A stretch of 64,000 nt of DNA from Euonymus europaeus. Lineage: Eukaryota; Streptophyta; Magnoliopsida; Celastrales; Celastraceae. Every line of letters begins with the position of its first letter. The stretch's first letter is position 1. A program made the position numbers and the translations under genes. The notes beneath the pieces were generated by a model. That model saw nothing but the letters and a program-made list of their open reading frames with translations. It was not told the origin of the DNA and ran no database searches. The stretch lies in the NCBI GenBank assembly GCA_963580455.1, contig OY756970.1, positions 23,126,001-23,190,000 of the forward strand. Direction: 5' to 3'. Below are positions 57,501 through 64,000 of this stretch, in pieces.

Positions 57501-59844
57501 CTAGTCAATAAAAAAGTAAAAGAGGTCATAAATGCGATTTTTTTGAGACAAGGTCATTTTTCCAAAAATTTGTGTGTAAGTGGTCATTTCTCCAAAATTC
57601 CCAAAAAAGTAGTACAAAAAGTATTTAAAGTTCTACCATTTGCCTTTCTGTTTCCTTCTTTTCTTTCCCTCCCTCAGAAATCAAATTCGTCTCTGTTTTT
57701 CTTCTCGACAATGTTTTTACTCCCTTCATTTTCCGCACATAGTATTTTGTTACAAGCTCCTTATTCGAAAAATGTCTCTGTTTCTCAGACGTGATAAACC
57801 GCTTAAATCAACTTCGAGGAAAGGGAATGGCTAGCCTCTACTCTTGGTCATCTAAACGGTAAACGAAGTACTCCCTCACAGCCTGATCTAATTGAGCGCA
57901 TCTTGTTTGATTATATTATCTTCGATATCACCAGGAGCTACAAAAACGGATTCGTATGGCACGATTTAGCAGAGAACGATTTCATTTATCCAACTCAAGG
58001 AAACGAGTACTTTCTCAAAGGATCGGAGATTATAGAGCTCGACGCTGCTTCCATAAACTCTAAGCCTCTCCAGACGGCGTCGTTTCGAGCCCTTAAACCA
58101 CCCGATATAGGGAAATCAGGGGAAGAATCAGATTTCCCGGTGATCACGAGGAGAAGGAACCAGTCTTGGAGTTCCATCGATCTTAACGAGTATAAGGTTT
58201 ACAAGACCGAGTCAACCACCGAGTCGACTGGAACACTCGCTGCTGATGCGTCCACGCAGACAGATGATAGGAGAAGGCGGAGAAAACCGGTCAAAGTAGA
58301 AGAAATACAGGAATCGCAAGAAGAGAAAGATCAGGGATCGAACCAGAGTACGGAGATTAGCAGGGAAGATATATCACCTCCACCGTCTGATTCTAGTCCG
58401 GAGACTTTGGAGTCTCTGATGAAGGCTGATGGACGGCTGGTACTGAGTTCTGGTGAAGAAGCTATCGTAAATCGGACATCTGAGAGTTGCCCGAGCGGGA
58501 GAATGAAGGCATCCATGGTCCTGATGCACTTGATTTCTTGCGGTTCGATGTCGTTTAAGGACTGTGGACATTCATCGGCGAAGGATCAAGGGTTCTCATG
58601 GGTTGGGCACCACAAGGCAAGGTTGCCTCGCGGCGGAGGGAATCAGGTTGGGACTTCGACAGAAATTTCTAATTTTACGGGGGTAAAATTGGAAGACAAG
58701 GAGTATTTTAGTGGGAGCCTGATTGAGACCAATAAAGAGGTGATTCCAGTTCTGAAGAGATCCAATTCTTACAATGCAGATCGGTGAGTAATTCTTAATC
58801 TAATTAACACTAGTTAGTGTCTCTTGTTACACCATTAGACTTACGATGTCATAGCAAATTCAACTACTTTTGGGTTGCTCGAGTGATCTTAATACTTAAT
58901 GATGTATGATTTTGTTTTCTACATTGGTAGTAGATTAATTAATTATCCATTAAGATCTTAAGATTAATGTCTATTGTACTCGATAAACAATCAACAACCC
59001 AACTTGAAAAGTCTGTTTTCATAGTTTAGTTTTCTTGTTTGATTGTTTTTCGACTTTTTTGGCACTTTTGTTTTCACCTATTTGTCATAAGGGTATGGTC
59101 TGGATTCTAGTTTCATAATCCTCTTGTTTGGGAAAGACAAGACATCGCTATAAGAAATATATTAAAAAGTGAAGGTGTGATTGGAAAACTCGCATTCAAA
59201 AATTGTAAGTGCAGGCCTGAAGTATTATTTTCTTCTTGCAGTTTACCTGACAATAGTAACTCTTCCATAGTACGTTGTATGGCTTCTTGTCCTTCGATTC
59301 TGAATCAGAATAATACGATTGATTCTCTGTTAGCCTTTTTGGCTGGGATTGAATGCAAGATTTGAACCAAACTTGGACAAAAGGCCAACTAGTTACTGTA
59401 CTGTGCCACTCAGATGGACAGCACAGCCCATAGTAAAATATTGGGTTATCAGTGTTGTTCTTGTCATCTTCCAATTTTCAGCCATGTGAGTGTTAGATTT
59501 TTGTTGAGAATTTAATCCAGCAAAATCTGGAGCAGAACCTCCCCAATGGGCAGCTGTACTAGAATTCTGCATTTGTGGGGACCAAACTATTCTCCTCTCA
59601 TTTGAAGAGTTGACGTTTAGTTCTATATGCTAGACTTGATGTAATATTTTTGGCCTGTTTCTGCAGGACTTCGCAGTTGCTCAAGGCAGAGAAGGAGATA
59701 GATGGAGTACGTGCCAAATGCATACCCGGGAAGGCTAAAACACAGCCATCCAAGAGTGAAAGCAACATTGATATTCAGGGTGGGGATAGTGGCAAGAGTA
59801 GTCAACGATGGAGCGAAAGACTCGAGGTCCAACAAGTTGGGTGA
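48525..59844 (+). CDS. SOK5: SOSEKI polarity protein (DIX-like, DUF966), intron 1 holds a MULE
   Basis: Four coding exons (48525-48756, 57789-57858, 57935-58783, 59667-59844) join in phase to a 442-residue SOSEKI protein. These plant proteins polymerise through an N-terminal DIX-like domain and mark cell edges and corners, guiding polarity and division plane. The domain spans about residues 44-130: KVSVVYSLCRNGQLEQPHLM, then DVINRLNQLRGKGMASLYSW, then SYKNGFVWHDLAENDFIYP and GNEYFLKGSE. A mostly disordered, Ser-rich middle follows, with the conserved LMHLISCGSMSFKDC (about 300). The C-terminus is basic. All donors and acceptors are canonical. Intron 1 is 9,032 bp because of an 8,765-bp Mutator-like element. 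Without it and one TSD copy it would be 258 bp. Whether the element lowers expression is unknown. Microsynteny with MYB59 suggests SOK5/SOK4. Confidence 0.92.
48838..48960 (+). repeat. Left terminal inverted repeat of the MULE
   Basis: It starts GGGAATTTTGGAGAAATGA and contains a second TTTTTGGAGAAATGACC about 30 bp inward. A TTATGACCTTTTTA segment and AAATGCCCTTATAC follow, all mirrored at the right end. Confidence 0.85.
49106..49886 (+). repeat. Decamer array 1 in 5' leader intron of the Ulp1 gene
   Basis: About 26 copies of TGGTCGTGCC and close variants lie between 49174 and 49850. In the core they are spaced about 19-20 bp, with alternating spacers AGTTTTTATT and AGTAATTTAGT. A GAG|GTGAGT donor at 49106 and a TTAATGCAG acceptor ending at 49886 define a likely leader intron that holds the whole array. 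Confidence 0.85.
49898..53521 (+). CDS. DUF1985 + Ulp1-like cysteine protease of the MULE (KIUP type)
   Basis: Seven coding exons (49898-50629, 50922-51065, 51170-52348, 52732-52827, 52918-53297, 53380-53521; the leader exon ends at 49105) join without frame breaks into 890 residues. The N-terminus (about 1-290) is a DUF1985 domain with LTFKFANRMTSFGITDFALI and VASLGGIMVNRL. The middle (about 300-620) is acidic and contains repeats of VDVGVQTEADVVGGS. The C-terminus is a C48 (Ulp1/SENP) fold, in which His-774 (NNKHWV), Asp-791 (VYDSL), Gln-841 (CPRQTGG) and Cys-847 (GDCGMF) form a complete active site. Ulp1 enzymes process SUMO or related modifiers. The true substrate of the transposon-borne version is unknown. 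Longer introns 1, 2 and 4 are packed with TGGTCGTGCC repeats and the short introns have none. ATG was chosen because the upstream frame is intron repeat sequence. Confidence 0.88.
50630..50921 (+). repeat. Decamer array 2 in a Ulp1 coding intron
   Basis: About ten copies of TGGTCGTGCC lie between 50648 and 50865, separated by TGATTTCTTTTAA or TTAGTTTTTAAC. The intron is GT-AG (donor at 50630, acceptor ending 50921). Confidence 0.9.
52349..52731 (+). repeat. Decamer array 3 in a Ulp1 coding intron
   Basis: About 14 copies with spacers of the TGCTTTTTAAAC type lie between 52381 and 52690, inside a GT-AG intron. The last copies are degenerate. Confidence 0.9.
53567..54135 (+). repeat. Decamer array 4 between the two MULE genes
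   Basis: About 25 copies lie between the Ulp1 stop and the transposase stop, many as a two-unit higher-order repeat (TGCTTTTATTTAGA, then TGGTATTTTTATA as spacers). The orientation follows the Ulp1 gene. Confidence 0.9.
54302..56740 (-). CDS. Mutator-like (MURA) transposase
   Basis: An uninterrupted 812-codon frame encodes a full MULE transposase. A plant-specific N-terminal region (about 1-110) precedes an acidic linker. A MuDR-type DNA-binding domain follows (about 250-340, KELQKNIAVYAMKENRMF, VKCVDMGCDWRLRA). The DDE catalytic core shows Asp-443 (VIAVDGTHLKG), Asp-507 (AIISDRHNSI) and Glu-607 (TTNIAESLN), with the HGHCIHHIKQN motif between. A SWIM zinc finger (about 694-712, CTCRKFEMQQLPCVHAL) and a CCHC knuckle (about 789-802, CGRCKKIGHNRQTC) close the protein. 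No frame defects are seen, so the element may be autonomous. A minus-strand leader intron (about 57350 to 56743, donor GTAAGT, acceptor TGTGCAG) is predicted just upstream of the ATG and contains array 5. Confidence 0.95.
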   Translation of the reverse strand: MASEIDFVLLYGGEWENCRGMHTFKGGRSQGVIVSNAITHAEFVELIYQLIEVDFNSFDLVMKFVYNTHFKMEPMELQNERDMQFFLRQNDHPVKPGTPLCVTTKQRATCQFVSQDVSYGPMMHKTFVAPNVGSVSPELPQFASKFVPHDDGDDERVNNYSDFRFSDFDFPNTGNDDIDGVNDEDDSQGLHGEEWENPFDDGEPQSHNQSTFAAEDGRNHCSNSIGPSGVVASNSISSSSGGHVAVGQIYMDKKELQKNIAVYAMKENRMFHVLKSTKTLYAVKCVDMGCDWRLRAIKLKDSELFKVTRFNGKHDCSLDLINRSHRQASRKVIGECIKSKFEGVGRTYRPKDIVDDVRTDFGVNISYDKAWRAREFALEVVRGSPELSFSYLPHYCAVLEKNNPGTVTHIEFDNDFKFKYFFLALGLVLRGFRSSMRRVIAVDGTHLKGKYMGTLFVAAALDGNNKIYPVAFGMGDSENNASWEWFMGKLRSAIDLEDFSELAIISDRHNSIERAVALVFPESYHGHCIHHIKQNMKAKNIDDSVFPIFFKAAKVYRVSQFEHLMTQLRGFQDGRAHRYLVDAGFEKWSRAHFPGRRYSILTTNIAESLNAVLREARCLPITTLVDHLRSLLQRWFHERRTKAASITTQLCKKIDKKLRKRIDKAQRMSVEPISHIQFYVRDGLGGGEVNLHNRTCTCRKFEMQQLPCVHALAACRTRNIDPQSMCSRYYTNEAIMLAYAEPINTVPIEDHRHASEDQRLLPPDTRRPGGRPKQRRIPSAGESVAIRKCGRCKKIGHNRQTCKEPVALTGRV
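56743..57350 (-). repeat. Decamer array 5 in the transposase 5' leader intron
   Basis: About 16 copies appear on the plus strand as GGCACGACCA (56800-57135), so they are in sense with the transposase transcript. Spacers are AATAATCAA and CATAATACAT. The intron limits are predicted from a GTAAGT donor and TGTGCAG acceptor on the minus strand. Confidence 0.8.
57480..57602 (-). repeat. Right terminal inverted repeat of the MULE
   Basis: In reverse complement it reads GGGAATTTTGGAGAAATGAC, then TTTTTGGAAAAATGACCTTG, TTATGACCTCTTTTA and AATACCCTTAT, matching the left end with scattered substitutions. Confidence 0.85.
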
Positions 59845-61904
59845 AATAAAAGTGAGCTTCGTTAATTGTAACTACCTGAAAAGGTCAAAGAAAAGTAGAA
59901 AACTAGGTACATGGGCAAGATACATGGTGATACAATACAAGCATGGTGACCGGAGATCGCAACATGAGGCTGAAAAAGCCTACGAGAAAGTATGGGAATT
60001 GGTAGTTCCCATAAATTTCTTTTTGTTGAAACATGTATAATTGTCAACATTTGGTACCTTTTAGTGCTTATGTGGGAGTTATAATATTGCTTAAGTTCGG
60101 TGCCTTTGGTGCTAAACTCTAATTGTATAGTGCTTTTTGACTAATTGATTTTTGACGTTGAAACCTGGGATATATTGAACGTTGTCCTAGGCACCGTGGT
60201 CCATGGTTTACTTTCCACATTAGATATAAAATAAAATAAAAACAATCTTTCTGGCTCTATTTTTGGCACATATAAATGAAGACTACAAACCAATAAGCCA
60301 TGCAACGAAAGATGGAAGCAATGATCCGAAGAATCAAGACTGTTATTTAAAATCATAGTTTTCATAATCATTTTGTAGCTCAAATCGTGTCGACTGGAGG
60401 TTGGAACACAACTTTAAAATAAATAGGGAATATAACTATATATATATATATATATAGTATTTTACTATTTTTTATTTTATATATAGTATATAAATCTATT
60501 TAAAAGAATTTTACAAAAAACAATAACATGTTTAACTACTACTTAACCTCACGATTTTTACGGTTTAACTCGGCTAACACAGTTTTAACTGTACATTTGA
60601 TATTTTGTAGGAAAAAACCAGGTTGACTGTCGGTTAACAATATGAACAGTTGAACAGACGGCACAATCCGATTTCAAAACTATGATCTATATCGTTGAAA
60701 CATCCAACCAATCACTCAAGTATCTGTTAATCTTCCATATAATTGATCTCCTGAGTTTATTCAATTTGTGGCCTCCTCAGTCCTCAATCAATTTCTCTAT
60801 AGTTCAATGAAAAACCAAACCAGGCGGAGCAATTATGTATAGCCAAGGTATCTCCCTCAAATTGCGCCTTCTGATCCACCCGGGCTGCTCGGTAGACTTT
60901 CCCGAGCTAACTAGAGTGACTAGTAGTCCAACAATGTCTGGGCCAGGGCACTTTATATAGTTATCTAATATCTATGGACCTGATCAGCTGTAAGATTCGA
61001 GGGTTGAGGCTTTAGTCAAGCCCAAAAGGTGTTAGGTATTTAGGTTTGGGATATGGGCTAATATAATTGGGCCGTCAGTTCGACCTGCTTTGCTGTTAGG
61101 TCTATTGGGGCGACGCATAACCCAAAATTCATTCTCAAACTAGAATGCGATTAGTTGGGCTGGCGCACAACCGCCTCATTGCATCGCTCACCAAATTTCA
61201 ACTTATTGATTTATTTATAGCCAATTTCAATTTAAATTCACCGGATTTTTTTTTATTTTACAATAAAAGATATACACACATTTATATTCTTCCCAATTTT
61301 AACGTTTCCATTTATCTTTTTTGTTATCTTCCAATTTTTTATTTTTTTTTGTCCTGATCTCAGTCATATAGATAAAAAAGGCAGGCACTAGAGAATGCAA
61401 TTTCTCCTCTTATTCTAAAAAAACCCAAAAATGTAAGCAAAACCTCTTAAAACTACACATATTTCATTCTCCCTGTGAAATCTAAGGACAGCATATAGTA
61501 ACAGAGAAGGGAAGGAAAAAAACCCATCTCTTGAATAAAATACCGATTCCCTTCCCCTTCACTTGTCTTGGTACATTGTCTTACAACTACAACAAACACC
61601 AGCCCGCATGTGTTTCTTTTTGGATTAATCATCAGTTACCCACAATCACTCTCTCCTACACTCTTCATATTTCATTAATATCATGCTTTCTCTGTTTGTT
61701 CATTCATTCTTTGCATGTTTTCGTTGTCGAAAAATAAAAGAAACGACATTTGAGACCCTGAAACTCTGCAAATAATCTTGTCTGTTCGTTAATTCTTTGC
61801 ATGTCACGACCCGCTATTTCTCTCATCTTTGTTACATGATCTCTCTGTGACTGTAGAACAAGTGGGTTTTTTGAGGTTTGATCCAATCGGGTCGTTTTGC
61901 GCTG
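59845..61904. other. Intergenic; SOSEKI 3' flank and ALP1-like upstream region
   Basis: No further gene was recognised. A short (AT)n run lies at about 60438-60457. TGGGCC/GGGCCG motifs and CT-rich DNA between 61060 and 61870 probably belong to the ALP1-like promoter and leader. Confidence 0.35.
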
Positions 61905-64000
61905 ATGGGTTCTTCGAGAGGGCATAGAAAGAGGAGAAAGACAGAGTTAAAGGTTGAAGAGAATGGTTTGCAGGAAGAAGAGTCTGTGGATTGGTGGTTC
62001 AAGTTCTCCAAGAGGATTACTGGTAATAGTTTTTTGACAAAGCTTTATCATTTAATTTTTTTTCGGCTTTTAGTTGTTTGTTATTGTTCCTTCATTTGAG
62101 AAGTTGATATCCCTCTTTTGACCATTCATCATCGCTCTTCTTGATTACTCGGTAGCTAATTGGGTTTTAGTTCATGGTTCATCATGATTTTGGCTGAATT
62201 CTAACTGTTTTATGATTTATCATCTCCCATTCAAGTTGAATTGGCATTGCGAATTCATTTGGGTTTTTACAAGGAGGATCCCCAACTTGACTTTTGTGTT
62301 CTCTTTTTCACCTCTCTGTCGTAGCAAGGCAAAAGAGGACAAGAACTTGGTATTATTATATGTTTCCATTTTTTGAAACATACCAACGAGGAACATATAA
62401 TTACCTCAAACATGGGAAACGGATGTTCAAATCCCATCTGAGGATCGGACTCGTCCTTGGGCTGCTGCTCCTGAATTTATCACGTAGGCGGGGGCTCCAG
62501 GGTTGGCCGCCTCTTGGGTGGGTTCTCATTTTAAAAATACATAGAGGAAAATTATATCTGTTCATTTAGTTTGGAGAATTCCGATCATGTGTATGTTTTC
62601 TTGACAATTAGGAAGTTTTTAAATTTACTGTCAGATATGTAACTCAGTTGGAAAAAAGAAAAGAAAATAATGTACTCTTTTTGTAGGAGTATTAATCATA
62701 TTCATCCTAAGTTATTGTTGAACACATGTAGTTTAGTAAGGTGCTTGAAAAAGCTCAAATTTCAGTTCCGGGAAGTGGGATTGAAGTTGCTCCTCTTTCT
62801 GGTGTACAAATGTCATATAATCTGCTGTTTTTTTTTGGCGTCTCATATGATTATAAATAGTTGAAAAGGGCTTTTTAGAACCTTTTCTTCTGGATTTAAA
62901 GAAAATCTCATCTAAATTTTGTTAGAAGAGTTGGAATATTTGATGTCTTGAAGTTGCATTTGTATTTTACTAACTGATAGACCTTAATTCAATGAAGAGT
63001 AGATCTAATGTTTGGAAGGAAGGATAGTAATATGAGTTAGAATGTACCAACTAGAATAAATAGCTTGTATGGGGAGACGGATTTCAGGATACTACTCAGC
63101 TGAATAATATTTGATATGCCTCTGCAGCCCTGGTATTCTGTTATTTCTTATTACACACAGATAGTCTGAAAACCGGCCATAAAAAAGCTTTTGACCAGTT
63201 AAATCAAGATTCTGCATATTCTGCTCTTATAGGGCAATTTTATTTTCTTATGTCATTGGCAATCTCCGATGTAAAGCTGTTAATATTCACATCCCATGCA
63301 TGCATGTCCTGATAAGAAAACCCCATGCCCTTTGTTGTAGGTAAATACAATTTGTCAGATGATGACTGGCATCAATTTGAGTGTTGAATATGAATGAGAA
63401 TGCAAGGGTGTCTGCTAGTTTTGAAGATTCTAGTTAATTATTCAATTTAATCTACTGAAATCAGCTGCTTCATCGTATTTGTAATGTATGATTGAATGTA
63501 ATTGCTAGGTTATGAGTGTGCCTGTAAACTTTACTATGCTAGTTTGCAAGGCTATCTATTTTCTTTGTTTGCTTGCATGCGTCTTTCACTGCTGTTGTCG
63601 TATTTTATTTGCTCGTGCTGGCGTTCTCAATCTGAGTTGTTATCCTCACTCCAACAAGACTATGCTTCTGAAATCCGGATTTAGTAAATTTCTGGACCCT
63701 GGTCTTCAACTTGCAGCACTTTTTGTATCTTCATTTCAGCTTGTATCATTTTCTGTAACCTTCTTAATTTCTAGCCTTACGCCAAAACATAAACCGGATC
63801 ATCTTTGGTGTTTTGATACCTTAATCTTGATACAAAGATGCTGTTTTGTACCTAGTGTGACATTTCAAAATATAGTATCAGAATCTGGCCTAAATGCTTC
63901 AGATTTGAGAATTGTTCTCGTTATCGTTCTGGCTCTTCTCTCTGCAGGTATAGCATCTTCTTCAAATGGCTTTGATAAGTTTGAATCTCTTTTCAAGTTT
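61905..64000 (+). CDS. ALP1-like protein (PIF/Harbinger-derived nuclease), partial
   Basis: Exon 1 (61905-62022) encodes MGSSRGHRKRRKTEL followed by an acidic segment and SVDWWFKFSKRITG. After a 1.9-kb GT-AG intron, exon 2 starts at 63948 with IASSSNGFDKFESLFKF and runs off the window. The N-terminal basic KRRKTE motif, the DWW-FS-RI motif and the F-SLFK lead-in match the ALP1-like proteins around Arabidopsis At3g55350. These are domesticated Harbinger transposases that work with Polycomb or other chromatin complexes. The DDE-like nuclease domain would lie beyond 64000, so whether its acidic residues survive cannot be seen. The start is the first in-frame ATG. The call rests on short conserved segments. 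Confidence 0.62.

Larger units (their letters stand above)
48838..57602. mobile_element. Kaonashi-like Mutator element (MULE) with transposase and Ulp1 gene
   Basis: The 9-bp duplication AAAAAAGTA flanks the element (48829-48837 and 57603-57611). Both ends begin GGGAATTTTGGAGAAATGA in the inward direction and remain alignable for about 80-100 bp. The interior carries two convergent genes, a DUF1985/Ulp1 protease gene (plus) and a MURA-type transposase (minus), both free of frame defects. This is the composition of KI MULEs first described in Arabidopsis. About 90 copies of TGGTCGTGCC are dispersed in non-coding parts. It sits in intron 1 of the SOSEKI gene. Confidence 0.97.

Noticed and set aside
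59702..60040. 112-codon frame overlapping SOSEKI exon 4
   Set aside because: It is out of frame with the conserved SOSEKI C-terminus and extends into the 3' flank.

Overview
The window is plant nuclear DNA, most likely from a eudicot. Evidence: GT-AG introns, AT-rich intergenic DNA, plant-only families (EXO70H, SOSEKI, R2R3-MYB, P-class PPR, DUF1635) and a dense mix of plant transposable elements. The species cannot be fixed from sequence alone. From memory, the order EXO70H - UTR5 - DUF1635 - MYB59/48 - SOSEKI matches the Arabidopsis block around At5g59730-At5g59790 (duplicate near At3g46110-At3g46180), which supports the gene calls.

Layout. 0-10 kb: gene-poor, with a beta'-COP pseudogene scrap (3.6 kb), an intronless EXO70H gene on the minus strand (4.5-6.3 kb), a PIF/Harbinger-type MITE (6.9 kb) and an (AT)n(GT)n microsatellite. 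10-14 kb: RPL35 (four coding exons, first one only 4 nt) and an intronless PPR gene, both minus, with a Stowaway MITE 14 bp upstream of the PPR ATG. 15.4-23.3 kb: a ten-exon UDP-sugar transporter gene (UTR5 family, minus). It has a 3.04 kb non-autonomous LTR retrotransposon in intron 7, an in-frame TAG in exon 9 and a GC donor after that exon. 24.6-27 kb: a trihelix-factor pseudogene and a two-exon DUF1635 gene. 28-38 kb: a transposon-rich block with a 4.57 kb non-autonomous Helitron, a 1.4 kb Mutator-like element with 9-bp TSD, a 0.7 kb TIR element, a Tourist-like MITE and a SINE with 14-bp TSD. 38.8-42 kb: a duplicated leader-like sequence and an R2R3-MYB gene of the MYB59/MYB48 type. 46.9 kb: a near-perfect foldback. 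48.5-59.8 kb: a SOSEKI polarity gene whose first intron has been expanded by an 8.77 kb Mutator-like element. 61.9 kb to the end: the start of an ALP1-like gene (domesticated PIF/Harbinger nuclease).

The most unusual object is the Mutator-like element at 48838-57602. It has a 9-bp TSD, matching TIRs, an uninterrupted 812-aa MURA-type transposase with its DDE residues, and a convergently placed seven-coding-exon DUF1985 + Ulp1 protease gene with an intact His-Asp-Cys/Gln active site. This is the layout known for Kaonashi (KI) MULEs. About 90 copies of the decamer TGGTCGTGCC and close variants fill its longer introns, its leaders and the space between its genes. None lies in a coding exon. In all four array-bearing introns the decamer is in the sense direction of the host gene. 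I know of no description of such an array system.
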